Assembly (NCBI GenBank): GCA_019638355.1
Contig: JAHBTY010000003.1
Span: 248,001-312,000 of the forward strand
Direction: 5' to 3'
Origin: Cyclobacteriaceae bacterium
Lineage (GTDB): Bacteria > Bacteroidota > Bacteroidia > Cytophagales > Cyclobacteriaceae
Length of the DNA: 64,000 bases
Both the position numbers and the translations under genes were made by a program. Below, one piece after another: positions 44,994 through 53,771 of the stretch (its first letter is position 1; each line of letters starts with the position of its first letter). Under the pieces are notes generated by a model. It was given only the letters and a program-made list of their open reading frames with translations, searched no databases and was not told the origin of the DNA.

Positions 44994-45287
44994 ATGATAA
45001 CTTCGTGTAACTCTAAATTGCTACTGCATAAGTTGCTTACGCTGATGGATAACGAGGTGGAGGTTACATTGGTAAACAACGTTGTATTGAAAGGTTTCTT
45101 AATAGGATTTTTTTTCGGCCGGCAGGAGTTCGGTGATCCTTTTATTCTGAAGTGGCATTTGGTGGAAAAGAAAGATTTGTACTCGTTTGGCAGCGGGATT
45201 TTGAATACTTGTATTGGTACAATCTTTTTACATACCGAATTGAAAAGCGTTCGATTTCTTTGCGATAATTCAGAACTGGTATTTTAA
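44994..45287 (+). CDS. Small hypothetical protein, weakly Sm/LSm-like
   Basis: 97 aa, no signal peptide. The stretch LLTLMDNEVEVTLVNNVVLK followed by GFLIGFFFG resembles the start of an Sm fold (short helix, L-x-x-L, five strands with a Gly-x-L turn), but the Sm2 signature is not convincing. It lies between the K+ transporter and the porin, whose ATG follows its stop directly. Unknown; an RNA-binding or K+-module accessory role is speculation. Confidence 0.6.
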   Translation: MITSCNSKLLLHKLLTLMDNEVEVTLVNNVVLKGFLIGFFFGRQEFGDPFILKWHLVEKKDLYSFGSGILNTCIGTIFLHTELKSVRFLCDNSELVF

Positions 45288-46352
45288 ATGAAAGTGCTGC
45301 TGTATTTTTTTTGTTTGTTGATGCCATTAACTGCTTACGCGCAGCGTGACAGCAGCCAGGTAGCTGTAACTGTGGATGCATTTGCGGATGGATATTTTGT
45401 TTATTCTCCTAAAAGAACAGAAAAGGAAATACTTTACCCATTCTTGTATAACTATAACCGAAACAGGAGCCTTAAAATAAATCATACATGGATTAAGTTA
45501 ACTGTACAGTCGGCCAGGGTAAGAGCTAACCTGGCATTACAAGCCGGTACTTATGTACAGGATAATTATGCGAGCGAGCCGGATTGGGCAAAACCACTAT
45601 TGGAGGCAAACTTAGGATTAGCAATAAATAAGTATAAAACACTTTGGCTGGATGTAGGTATAATTCCATCACATATCGGTTTTGAAGGTGCCGGCACTTT
45701 AACTAACTATACCCTTACCCGATCGCTGATTGCAGAAAACTCGCCCTACTATTTAAATGGTGCAAAACTAACGTGGGCACCTTCACCTAAGTGGGAATTG
45801 GCACTTCTCGGCTTCAATGGCTGGCAACGGATTTATGAGTCAGGTCGCATTTTACCGGCTGGTGGTTGGCAAATAAAACATCAACAAAGAAGGTCATCCA
45901 TTAACTGGAGTACTTTTGTGGGCGCTGTTCAGGTTGAATCCTCAACCATGATTAGATTCTTTAACAACGTGTATTACCAGGTTAAGCTCACTTCCGATTT
46001 TTCTTTAATAGCAGATGTAGATTTTGGTGTTCAAAAGGTAAGTAACATAAAAAACTGGTGGGGAGCCGCCCTTTTAGCCCGCTATGCGATAAACGAAAAA
46101 TTTTCGGCAGCATGCAGGGCGGAGTATTATACTGACAAACATGGATTGGTCATTGGTTCGCCCGACTTTACTACCTATTCATTTTCAGTTAATGCAGATT
46201 ATAACCCAATTCACAGTATGAAAATCAGAGCGGAATTCAGAAGATTTGTTGGTCAACAATCTTTGACTATCAGTAAACCAGATGCCTCGACTGCTTCTTA
46301 TTTTTCATTGTCAGTATTAGCGCAGGTTAACGTCTATAAGTCGGATAAATGA
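45288..46352 (+). CDS. Outer-membrane porin of the K+ module
   Basis: 354 aa with signal peptide (FFCLLMPLTAYA, then QRDSS). It has strand-rich repeats (VDAFADGYFVYSPK; IKLTVQSARVRANLALQAGTYVQDNYASE; ASYFSLSVLAQVNVY) typical of the BBP2/porin proteins that accompany kdp genes in Bacteroidota. Start follows the stop of the previous gene with no gap. Probable K+ or general outer-membrane channel; inference from context. Confidence 0.8.
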   Translation: MKVLLYFFCLLMPLTAYAQRDSSQVAVTVDAFADGYFVYSPKRTEKEILYPFLYNYNRNRSLKINHTWIKLTVQSARVRANLALQAGTYVQDNYASEPDWAKPLLEANLGLAINKYKTLWLDVGIIPSHIGFEGAGTLTNYTLTRSLIAENSPYYLNGAKLTWAPSPKWELALLGFNGWQRIYESGRILPAGGWQIKHQQRRSSINWSTFVGAVQVESSTMIRFFNNVYYQVKLTSDFSLIADVDFGVQKVSNIKNWWGAALLARYAINEKFSAACRAEYYTDKHGLVIGSPDFTTYSFSVNADYNPIHSMKIRAEFRRFVGQQSLTISKPDASTASYFSLSVLAQVNVYKSDK

Positions 46353-46389
46353 CTTCTGATTTCGTATAGCTATTATAATCCCTTTCTTT

Positions 46390-46397
46390 TACCTTTG
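46390..46397 (+). promoter_or_regulatory. Candidate -7 box for ahcY
   Basis: TACCTTTG lies 43 nt before the ahcY ATG at 46441 and after the porin gene. It matches TAnnTTTG. No SAH riboswitch-like structure is evident in the short leader. Confidence 0.45.
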
Positions 46398-46439
46398 CGG
46401 CTTCGTGTTCAATAAACAAGTAAAAAACATCGAATAATT

Positions 46440-47753
46440 ATGTCAGCAACCACAGCCGAAAAGGCAAAATTTAAAGTAAAAGACCTTAGTTTGGCCGAAT
46501 GGGGCCGCAAAGAAATTAAACTGGCTGAAGCCGAAATGCCGGGCTTAATGGCCCTGCGCGAAGAATTTGGCAAGCAAAAACCGTTGAAAGGAGCCCGGAT
46601 TGCAGGCTGTTTGCACATGACCATTCAAACTGCTGTGTTGATTGAAACCCTTGTGGAACTGGGTGCAGAAGTTACCTGGTCATCGTGTAATATATTTTCT
46701 ACGCAAGATCATGCCGCAGCGGCTATTGCCAAAGCTGGTATCCCGGTGTATGCCTGGAAAGGGATGAATGAACAGGAATTCGATTGGTGTATTGAACAAA
46801 CACTGTTTGCATTTGAAGGTGGCCAGCCATTGAATATGATTTTGGATGATGGTGGCGACTTAACCAACATGGTGTTGGATCGCTACCCGGAACTGGTAAA
46901 AGGTATTAAAGGTATTTCAGAAGAAACAACTACCGGAGTACACCGCTTGATTGAACGTGAACAAAACGGAAAACTGCCGCTTCCCGCAATCAACATAAAC
47001 GACTCTGTTACCAAATCAAAATTTGATAACAAATATGGTTGTAAGGAATCGTTGGTGGATTCAATCCGAAGAGCTACTGATGTGATGATGGCTGGAAAGG
47101 TGGCGGTAGTAGCTGGTTATGGCGATGTGGGCAAAGGTTCTGCGGCTTCGTTGCGCGGTGCCGGTGCGCGGGTAATCGTTACTGAGATTGATCCGATTTG
47201 TGCCTTGCAAGCCGCCATGGATGGCTTTGCTGTGAAGAAGATGGACAATGCCATTAAAGATGCCGACATTGTAGTAACTACTACCGGTAACTTTGGTATA
47301 GTGTTGGGCCGTCATTTTGAAATGATGAAAGACAAAACCATTGTGTGTAACATTGGCCACTTCGATAACGAAATTGATGTGGCGTGGTTAAAGAAAAACG
47401 GAGTACGCGATGAAGTAAAACCTCAGGTGGACCTTTATACATTAAAAAATGGCAACCAGATTATTTTGTTGGCCGAAGGTCGTTTGGTAAACTTAGGTTG
47501 TGCTACGGGCCACCCTTCGTTTGTAATGTCCAATTCATTCACCAACCAGACACTGGCCCAAATTGAATTGTGGACCAACACCAGCAAGTACGAAAACAAA
47601 GTGTATATGCTGCCAAAACATCTGGATGAAAAAGTAGCCAGCCTGCACCTGAAGAAAATTGGTGTTGAGTTGGATGAACTTACACCAGAACAAGCCAAGT
47701 ATATTGGTGTACCGGTTAAAGGGCCCTTTAAACCGGAGTATTACAGGTATTAA
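46440..47753 (+). CDS. ahcY: Adenosylhomocysteinase
   Basis: 437 aa. Hydrolyses S-adenosylhomocysteine to adenosine and homocysteine, sustaining methylation. Family motifs: [43 protein letters not shown]-binding [18 protein letters not shown] and the C-terminal [11 protein letters not shown]. Length and C-terminus are normal. Cytoplasmic tetramer; monocistronic with its own terminator. Confidence 0.97.
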   Translation: MSATTAEKAKFKVKDLSLAEWGRKEIKLAEAEMPGLMALREEFGKQKPLKGARIAGCLHMTIQTAVLIETLVELGAEVTWSSCNIFSTQDHAAAAIAKAGIPVYAWKGMNEQEFDWCIEQTLFAFEGGQPLNMILDDGGDLTNMVLDRYPELVKGIKGISEETTTGVHRLIEREQNGKLPLPAININDSVTKSKFDNKYGCKESLVDSIRRATDVMMAGKVAVVAGYGDVGKGSAASLRGAGARVIVTEIDPICALQAAMDGFAVKKMDNAIKDADIVVTTTGNFGIVLGRHFEMMKDKTIVCNIGHFDNEIDVAWLKKNGVRDEVKPQVDLYTLKNGNQIILLAEGRLVNLGCATGHPSFVMSNSFTNQTLAQIELWTNTSKYENKVYMLPKHLDEKVASLHLKKIGVELDELTPEQAKYIGVPVKGPFKPEYYRY

Positions 47754-47813
47754 ATATACCAAGCCCCTTTCTGAGCATTGGGGTGAGGTTCTCTCTGCTT
47801 GCAAATAGAGAGG

Positions 47814-47846
47814 AATCCCGTGGCATGGTGCTGCGGGATTTTTTGT
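47814..47846 (+). terminator. Terminator downstream of ahcY
   Basis: AATCCCG (47814-47820) pairs with CGGGATT (47834-47840), followed by TTTTTTG. It is 60 nt past the ahcY stop and would end that transcript. Just upstream is a weaker TCTCTCT/AGAGAGG stem. Confidence 0.75.
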
Positions 47847-48000
47847 TCCTATTGTATCAAAAAAATCAATCCATACTGTTATATCTTCCGAATTGACAGT
47901 AATCAAAGTAACTGTAACAAATTCCACCATTTCCCGTCTCTTCCAATTGAAGCGATAAAGTAGGGTATGCCTGATATTGACCAGCTCCAATTGAAAAGCT
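47847..48000. other. Leader region of the DUF4386 gene, no feature resolved
   Basis: About 150 bases between the ahcY terminator and the next ATG. The word TCCAATTGAA occurs twice (near 47942 and 47988), 46 nt apart, which might be a regulatory repeat. I see no reading frame, RNA gene or strong promoter box. Confidence 0.3.
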
Positions 48001-48681
48001 ATGACATACAAACAACTTATAACAACAGCCCGTATTACCGGTATCTGGTATTTACTGTTGGCAATTACCGGCATAATGGGATTTCTGGTTTTTCATCCTA
48101 AAGTTTATATGGAATATCCTGCTGCCACACTGGAGAATCTGACATCAAAAGAATTGGTAGCGCGCACCCGCCTGGTGTTTGAGTTGCTGATTGTTGTTTC
48201 GCAGGCCTTGGCTGCTGCGTGGTTCTATAAGTTGTTTAAAGAAATTAATAGTTGGGCTGCCTCAATATTGGGTGTATGGGGCTTAACTAATTCCATCATA
48301 ATAATGGTGAGCGCAATTTCAATGGGCGTTGCGCTTGACATTGCAAGTTCAACGCAATCGGTAGATGTAAAAGTAGCTTTGATTCAATTGTTAAGTTCAA
48401 TCAGTACCAATGCCTGGGGTGTGGGCAGTTTGTTCTTTGGGCTTTGGCTAATACCGATGGGTTACATTATACTCACATCCAACCGCATGCCACGCGGATT
48501 AGGCTTTACATTAATTGCAGGCGGTGTAGGCTATCTGCTAAGTGCATTTCTGAAGTATGGTGGTATTACAGGTACGTTTGTAGATGTTTTAACCATCCCC
48601 GCCTCAATTGGTGAATTTTGGATAGTGGGTTACCTCCTAATTTTCGGAATCAGGGATACGGAAAACAAAAAGTCCGCCTAA
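48001..48681 (+). CDS. DUF4386 family membrane protein
   Basis: 226 aa with about six membrane helices (ITGIWYLLLAITGIMGFLV; VFELLIVVSQALAAAWFY; SILGVWGLTNSIIIMVSAI; WGVGSLFFGLWLIPMGYIIL; LGFTLIAGGVGYLLSAF; GEFWIVGYLLIFGI). The DUF4386 core is typical. Function unknown. Monocistronic, convergent with the next gene. Confidence 0.85.
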   Translation: MTYKQLITTARITGIWYLLLAITGIMGFLVFHPKVYMEYPAATLENLTSKELVARTRLVFELLIVVSQALAAAWFYKLFKEINSWAASILGVWGLTNSIIIMVSAISMGVALDIASSTQSVDVKVALIQLLSSISTNAWGVGSLFFGLWLIPMGYIILTSNRMPRGLGFTLIAGGVGYLLSAFLKYGGITGTFVDVLTIPASIGEFWIVGYLLIFGIRDTENKKSA

Positions 48682-48695
48682 ACCCAAGGCGGACT
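48671..48695. terminator. Hairpin between convergent genes
   Basis: AGTCCGCCT (48671-48679) and AGGCGGACT (48687-48695) pair over a 7-nt loop. A run of A just before the first arm becomes a T-run on the minus strand, so it best serves as terminator of the 48717-49574 gene; it overlaps the DUF4386 stop codon. Confidence 0.7.
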
Positions 48696-48716
48696 CTCTA
48701 CTCACCAACACTAATC

Positions 48717-49574
48717 TTACTTCTTCACTTCGTATCTAACCGAACGGCCATTCTTATTGGTTAACGTCACCGTATTATCGCAGGTGCCATCGCCATAATC
48801 AATTGTAAGTTCGCGTAAGCCATGTGTTATAAATTTTATTCCGCTTACGGGGATAAAGACACCTTCTGCAGCGCAGGTGCGTGTATAAACAAGAGGTTCC
48901 AGAATTTCGATTGAGTACCCGCGACCATTTCTAAATGTACCTTGCGCTGATCCATAAATGATCAAACGATCCAATAAGTTGTTTTCATTTCGTTCATGTT
49001 CACGTCTGCGGTTTACTTCACGGGTTGCCACGCGACCATCAGGCCACGTTACACGGCCACCAGTTAGTACAACATCAAACACAGAAAGTTCTTCGGTATA
49101 GCTTACCACCGTTACCGTGCGGTTGCCTTCAATCTGAAATTGGTTGATTGTATAATCTTCGAAGGTGATTGACCATGATGAACCTGCAAGATTCCAGGCA
49201 CCACTGTGTGTAACTACGATTGCTCCCGTACGAACATTACCGCGCGGATCGGTGCAACCATCACCAAAGTCGATTCGAAGAGTACCAGAATTACCATCAC
49301 CTTCATAAGTAATGATAGCGCAGGTTAGCCTTTCGTCAGTAGCTTTTTTTCCATTCGATGCACCTTCAGTTCCGGCAAATGCTTCGCCCACTAAATCATC
49401 GGCATCATCAAAATAGGAATCTTCAACAGCATCAAGCGAGGCATCTTCCGTATCTTCTGATGCGAAGTCCGGGGCTTCGTCCTGGTTACAGGCACTTAGC
49501 GTAAACAGAAACGCGGCAATGAATACATAGAACAACTGCCTGGTGTTCGTATGTAAGAACTGAAATGTTTTCAT
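48717..49574 (-). CDS. Hypothetical lipoprotein with two GDG repeats
   Basis: 285 aa. Lipobox LFTLSAC, then a strongly acidic linker (about 35-75, many Asp/Glu) and two related strand units: TLRIDFGDGCTDPRGNVRTG and LTIDYGDGTCDNTVTLTNKNG. Such lipoproteins are widespread in Bacteroidota, with unknown role. The acidic linker suggests a surface-exposed or Ca-binding tether. Confidence 0.72.
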   Translation of the reverse strand: MKTFQFLHTNTRQLFYVFIAAFLFTLSACNQDEAPDFASEDTEDASLDAVEDSYFDDADDLVGEAFAGTEGASNGKKATDERLTCAIITYEGDGNSGTLRIDFGDGCTDPRGNVRTGAIVVTHSGAWNLAGSSWSITFEDYTINQFQIEGNRTVTVVSYTEELSVFDVVLTGGRVTWPDGRVATREVNRRREHERNENNLLDRLIIYGSAQGTFRNGRGYSIEILEPLVYTRTCAAEGVFIPVSGIKFITHGLRELTIDYGDGTCDNTVTLTNKNGRSVRYEVKK

Positions 49575-49976
49575 AGTTGTGTTAAGTTTATTTTGGTGCT
49601 TAGAGAAGCAGGTTGAATCAAAGTTTAATCCTACGGCTATAAAAATTTCTATTACTCAGATCAGTTAAAAAAAGAAAAAGCCGGTTAGACTGGCATGAAT
49701 ACCGTGGGTTTAATCATTCAATTAATTTCTTTGCACAATCAGGTTTTTACTTGTTTTTGACATACTCTCTTCTACTGGTCGTTTAACAATCAATCTTTCT
49801 CTGATTCCTCTACCAATTCATAGTATCAGAAATACTAATCGTAAAATTTTTTCGCAGCATAAATAAGCTTTAATTAAAATCAGTTAATAAAAAAGGATAA
49901 TGAATGCCAGTAACTCACCTTCTGTTGGCATTTTTTAAAGTTGGTAACCGGACTTAACTTAATGTAGCAGTGGTTA
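49575..49976. other. 402-nt intergenic region with an isolated terminator-like hairpin
   Basis: No protein-coding frame is convincing. AATGCCA (49903-49909) pairs with TGGCATT (49926-49932), followed by TTTT, a plus-strand terminator with no plus-strand gene upstream in the gap. It may end a small RNA or be a leftover. Promoter of the minus-strand lipoprotein presumably lies near 49580-49650. Confidence 0.35.
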
Positions 49977-50537
49977 CTAAGTGTTTAAAAACTTAGTTGC
50001 TCGCAGGTTATTTAATTCCTGTGCTTGCTTAAAATGCCTTTTTTCATGTGCCACCATTATGTCGAAGGCTGTTTCGAGTTTGTAAACGATTACTCGATTG
50101 GCAGGTGAAGAGATTACCGTATTTTTTGCAAGCAAGTCTTTACTGCTACTGATAACAGATTTCAGCTCATCCTGATGTTTTACGAATTGAGCCAGAATAT
50201 CGTGGCGTATAGTACTAAGTTCTGGTTCCCAGATAGGAAAGGTTTTTATCTTCTTTTTCTGAGTGGGTTGTACGGAGTTTAAAATCATCTTACCAAAGAA
50301 CCGATTGATAAATCCAATTTGTCCAAAGCGAGGACTATAATACGTGTTGTTGCGGATTTGTTCCAGAATAGGGTAGTATGTTTCGTTCACTACAATCAGG
50401 TGGTGTATGATCTGGGCAATGCTCCAGGTAGCTGCATTAGGTTTCCAGTTTAGCTCGTCAATTGTTAATTTATCAAATGCCTGCGTAAAAGAATTGGTGG
50501 TTGCATCCAGATCAGGGCTCCAGCGATCGGCTTTCAT
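49977..50537 (-). CDS. DinB-like (YfiT/DinB_2) metalloprotein
   Basis: 186 aa, four-helix bundle of the DinB/YfiT type. The metal-ligand pattern is visible: AQIIHHLIVVNE near residue 42, and MVAHEKRHFKQAQEL near 160. Homologues are thiol-dependent transferases or nickel/zinc-binding proteins of unknown substrate. Its 3' end is preceded by the hairpin region described above. Confidence 0.82.
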   Translation of the reverse strand: MKADRWSPDLDATTNSFTQAFDKLTIDELNWKPNAATWSIAQIIHHLIVVNETYYPILEQIRNNTYYSPRFGQIGFINRFFGKMILNSVQPTQKKKIKTFPIWEPELSTIRHDILAQFVKHQDELKSVISSSKDLLAKNTVISSPANRVIVYKLETAFDIMVAHEKRHFKQAQELNNLRATKFLNT

Positions 50538-50601
50538 TTTAGATTCTTTTTATAAAAATACTTGAATTGCGATTATCTTGCCTGCTCGTAACTTTTTTTA
50601 A

Positions 50602-51633
50602 TTGACTATTTCTAAAACATTACCCATTTCGCGGCTGCCGCTGGCAGGTGTAGTATTGCTATGGACGGTAGGGTATGCCGCTGGGTTGCATTACTTCTTT
50701 AAACTGAATTGGGGCACGGCCGTTACAGATTCAGCAATATTTAATTTACTTACTGTAAGTGCTGTGGTTTTGATGAATACCGTAATCGGGTACTTACCCC
50801 GCACGGGTATTTTTCAAATGACGTTGGGCGTAGCAATTTTGTTTGCTTTCTTATCGCAGTGGTTAGCTCAGCAAGCAACTATTCAACTAATAATTGAACC
50901 AGATTATCTTGCTTTTTTGAATCAATCCATGCCTGTGCGCTGGGCGATCGGCTTTATTGCTTTAATATCCATAGGCATTGCGTTGATATTTTATTCGCGT
51001 TGGCGCGAGTTAGCCGAAAGCAAAGCCCGCGAAACAGAAACACAATTAATAGCCCGTGATGCCGAACTGCATAAACTTCAATTGCAATTGCAACCACACT
51101 TTTTATTTAACAGCCTCAACTCTATCAATGCGTTGATTTTGGTAAAGCCAGATGATGCCCGGACAATGGTGCAGCAACTTTCAGATTTCTTACGTTTAAC
51201 CATTTCGCGAGCCGATGAACCGTGGATTACACTGGCGCAGGAACTTGCGTACCTCGAAACGTACCTCTCCATAGAAAAAGTACGATTTGGGCACCGGTTG
51301 GAGATTCAAGTGCATGTGAGTGAAGAAATAAAATCAGTTGTTATTCCAACATTGATTCTACAACCATTGTTAGAAAATGCTATTAAGTTTGGTTTGTACG
51401 GAACTACCGGAAAAATAACCATCCAGCTTTTGGCGAAACAACATGGCTCTGATATGCTGATTGAAATTTCCAATCCGTACGATGCGGATATGCAACCGGC
51501 TTCGGGCAGTGGGTTTGGTTTAAGTGGATTGCAACGCAGGTTATATTTACTATATGCCCGAAACGATTTGCTTACAACTAATCGAACAGCGCAAACATTT
51601 ACGGTTAACCTGATAATTCCACCACGTACATGA
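50602..51633 (+). CDS. LytS/YehU-type sensor histidine kinase
   Basis: 343 aa with a TTG start. Four membrane helices (about 10-130) lead to a His_kinase domain with LQLQLQPHFLFNSLNSINAL (phospho-acceptor His) and a C-terminal HATPase (LLENAIKFGLYG; GFGLSGLQRRL). The TTG is the only start that keeps the first helix. The stop overlaps the LytTR gene by 4 nt. Confidence 0.87.
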   Translation: MTISKTLPISRLPLAGVVLLWTVGYAAGLHYFFKLNWGTAVTDSAIFNLLTVSAVVLMNTVIGYLPRTGIFQMTLGVAILFAFLSQWLAQQATIQLIIEPDYLAFLNQSMPVRWAIGFIALISIGIALIFYSRWRELAESKARETETQLIARDAELHKLQLQLQPHFLFNSLNSINALILVKPDDARTMVQQLSDFLRLTISRADEPWITLAQELAYLETYLSIEKVRFGHRLEIQVHVSEEIKSVVIPTLILQPLLENAIKFGLYGTTGKITIQLLAKQHGSDMLIEISNPYDADMQPASGSGFGLSGLQRRLYLLYARNDLLTTNRTAQTFTVNLIIPPRT

Positions 51634-52364
51634 TAAAAGCAGTATTGATTGATGACGAGCCTTTGAGTCGTGAGATTTTAAAAAGTTACCTCGCACGCTT
51701 TCCGCAAATTAGTATTGTAGAAGAATGCAACGATGGTTTTGAAGGCGTAAAAGCGATTCAACAACACCAACCCGATTTGATTTTTCTGGATATTCAAATG
51801 CCAAAGATTAATGGTTTTGAAATGCTGGAGTTGGTAAGTCCGATGCCTGCGGTAATTTTTATTACTGCGTTCGATGAATTTGCCCTAAAAGCTTTTGAGG
51901 CCAATGCAATTGATTATTTACTGAAGCCCGTATCAGAAGATCGTTTTACGAAAGCTGTGCAAAAGTTTTTAGATAAAACTAACCAACCTGCGGCAACACT
52001 TGGTTTACTCGAAACAATGGCACAATCCACTTCGCAGAACAACCGGATTGTTGTTAAAACTGGTAGCAAGGTTAAAATTATTCCAGTGCATGATATTCAT
52101 TATTTAGAGGCTGATGATGATTTTGTGAAGATAGTAACAGCGGAAGGGAGCTTTCTTAAAAACAAAACCATGTCGTTTTATGAGCAAACATTGGATCCAC
52201 AACAGTTTGTTCGCGTACATCGGTCATACATATTGCACATTAGCCAGATTACCAAAATAGAACCTTATCAAAAAGAAACGCACCTGGCTGTGTTACGCAA
52301 TGGTCAACAAATTCCAATCAGTAAAACCGGTTACGTCAAGTTGAAAGCTATATTGGGTATTTGA
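51630..52364 (+). CDS. LytTR-family response regulator
   Basis: 244 aa. Receiver domain with Asp in LIFLDIQMPKINGF, Thr in ITAFDEFA and Lys in DYLLKPVS; then a LytTR DNA-binding domain (VVKTGSKVKIIPVHDIHYLE; FVRVHRSYILHISQI). It forms a system with the preceding kinase. The stop TGA overlaps the next ATG by one base. Confidence 0.92.
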   Translation: MIKAVLIDDEPLSREILKSYLARFPQISIVEECNDGFEGVKAIQQHQPDLIFLDIQMPKINGFEMLELVSPMPAVIFITAFDEFALKAFEANAIDYLLKPVSEDRFTKAVQKFLDKTNQPAATLGLLETMAQSTSQNNRIVVKTGSKVKIIPVHDIHYLEADDDFVKIVTAEGSFLKNKTMSFYEQTLDPQQFVRVHRSYILHISQITKIEPYQKETHLAVLRNGQQIPISKTGYVKLKAILGI

Positions 52365-52813
52365 TGAAAGTACGTAAGCAGTTATTCGATCTATGCAATG
52401 CCTTTGCCGATGCACGGATTGCTTCAGCCCATGAAGCGATGCAACAAGCCCAGGAAGCGGCCAATGCCGAAGAGAAAAGCAGTGCCGGGGATAAATATGA
52501 AACAGGCCGAGCCATGGCTCACCTCGAAAAAGAGAAAGCTTCAGCACAATTGGCTGCCGGTAATAAGCTAAAAGAGGTTCTGATTAAGATTAACCCAAAT
52601 CATACAACGATCCGGGCTGCTTTGGGCAGTGTGGTTATCACCAGTAATGGTAATTATTACCTGGCCATTAGTGCCGGTAAACTTAGTGTTGAAGGCAAAG
52701 AATACCTGGCTGTATCACCGGCTTCGCCTGTTGGTGTGCAGCTAATGGGTTGTGTGGCTGGCTCTACCATAATTTTTCAAGGTAAGTCGATTTTGATTGT
52801 GGCAGTTGAGTGA
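52364..52813 (+). CDS. Gre-factor-like protein of Bacteroidota
   Basis: 149 aa from the ATG at 52364, overlapping the LytTR stop by one base. An N-terminal helical coil (SSAGDKYETGRAMAHLEKE) precedes a C-terminal domain (PVGVQLMGCVAGSTIIFQGK) that resembles the FKBP-like GreA/GreB C-terminal domain. Proteins of this kind are sometimes labelled 3-oxoacyl-ACP synthase; that is not supported here, since no thiolase fold is visible. Possible RNA-polymerase secondary-channel factor; inference. Confidence 0.68.
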   Translation: MKVRKQLFDLCNAFADARIASAHEAMQQAQEAANAEEKSSAGDKYETGRAMAHLEKEKASAQLAAGNKLKEVLIKINPNHTTIRAALGSVVITSNGNYYLAISAGKLSVEGKEYLAVSPASPVGVQLMGCVAGSTIIFQGKSILIVAVE

Positions 52814-52835
52814 GTAAAGTTTCGTGGGTACCGCT

Positions 52836-52843
52836 TACCTTTG
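52836..52843 (+). promoter_or_regulatory. Candidate -7 box for menA
   Basis: TACCTTTG ends 4 nt before the menA ATG at 52848. The transcript would be leaderless or nearly so. -33 element not clear. Confidence 0.45.
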
Positions 52844-52847
52844 TAGT

Positions 52848-53741
52848 ATGACAAAAGCGTGGATTCAGGCTTTCAGATTACGGACGCTGCCGCTTTCATT
52901 AGCATGTATTGGCATGGCTGGATTTCTGGCGGCAGCTGCAGGTAAATTCAACGGCTTGTTGTTTGCCTTGTGTTGTCTTACAACAGTGCTACTTCAAATC
53001 TTATCAAACCTTGCCAACGATTATGGCGACTCAGTGAACGGTGCCGACCATTCCGGACGCAAAGGTCCGCAGCGTGCTGTACAATCGGGTGTTATTACTG
53101 CCAACCAGATGCGCATTGCAATTGTATTATTTTCCTTCCTAAGCCTTGTTTGTGGTTTGTTTTTATTGTGGGCTGCTTTTGGTACTGATTGGAAAGCACT
53201 GTTCTTATTTTTTGGCTTGGGTTTACTAAGCATAGCAGCGGCAATCGGCTACACAGTTGGTAAAAAACCTTATGGCTACATGGGCCTGGGCGATATTTCC
53301 GTGTTGCTTTTTTTTGGAATTGTAGGCGTGATGGGTTCTTACTACCTGTTTACCCAGCGTATTACATGGAATGAAATGTTACCCGCGCTTAGTTGTGGCT
53401 TCTTCTCCATTGCAGTGCTAAACGTAAACAACATCCGCGATATTGAATCCGATAAGGCGGCCGGCAAGTATTCAATTCCGGTTCGTATCGGCAAAGAAAA
53501 AGCTGTTACCTACCATTGGTTTTTATTGGTTGCAGGATTATTCTGTGCAATACTTTATACCGTGCTCAACTTTACCTCGCCCTGGCAGTTTTTGTTTCTG
53601 GCAGTGGTACCGTTGCTCGCGCGCAACGGAATGGCTGTTAGTAAAAAACCTGTGCATCAACTCGATCCTTTTTTGAAACAAATGGCACTTTCGGCCTTGA
53701 TTTTTGTTCTCTTATTTGGATTAGGATTGCTGATAACTTGA
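52848..53741 (+). CDS. menA: 1,4-dihydroxy-2-naphthoate polyprenyltransferase
   Basis: 297 aa from the ATG at 52848 (MTKAWIQAFRLRTLPLS); the frame extends to a GTG at 52824 with no added conserved residues. UbiA-family inner-membrane enzyme of menaquinone synthesis: prenyl-diphosphate motif NDYGDSVNGADHSGRKGP, second motif NNIRDIESDKAAGKYSIPVR, and eight or nine helices. It gives menaquinone for the respiratory chain, consistent with the Crp/Fnr and Cco genes nearby. Confidence 0.93.
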   Translation: MTKAWIQAFRLRTLPLSLACIGMAGFLAAAAGKFNGLLFALCCLTTVLLQILSNLANDYGDSVNGADHSGRKGPQRAVQSGVITANQMRIAIVLFSFLSLVCGLFLLWAAFGTDWKALFLFFGLGLLSIAAAIGYTVGKKPYGYMGLGDISVLLFFGIVGVMGSYYLFTQRITWNEMLPALSCGFFSIAVLNVNNIRDIESDKAAGKYSIPVRIGKEKAVTYHWFLLVAGLFCAILYTVLNFTSPWQFLFLAVVPLLARNGMAVSKKPVHQLDPFLKQMALSALIFVLLFGLGLLIT

Positions 53742-53771
53742 TTAAGCTGCATAATTTAACCAACTTTAAAC

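Noticed and set aside
46353..46439. SAH or SAM riboswitch upstream of ahcY
   Set aside because: The leader is under 90 nt and shows no recognisable conserved core or paired structure.
47535..48074. Minus-strand frame covering the ahcY end and terminator
   Set aside because: It crosses the 3' end of ahcY and the terminator and has no family motif.
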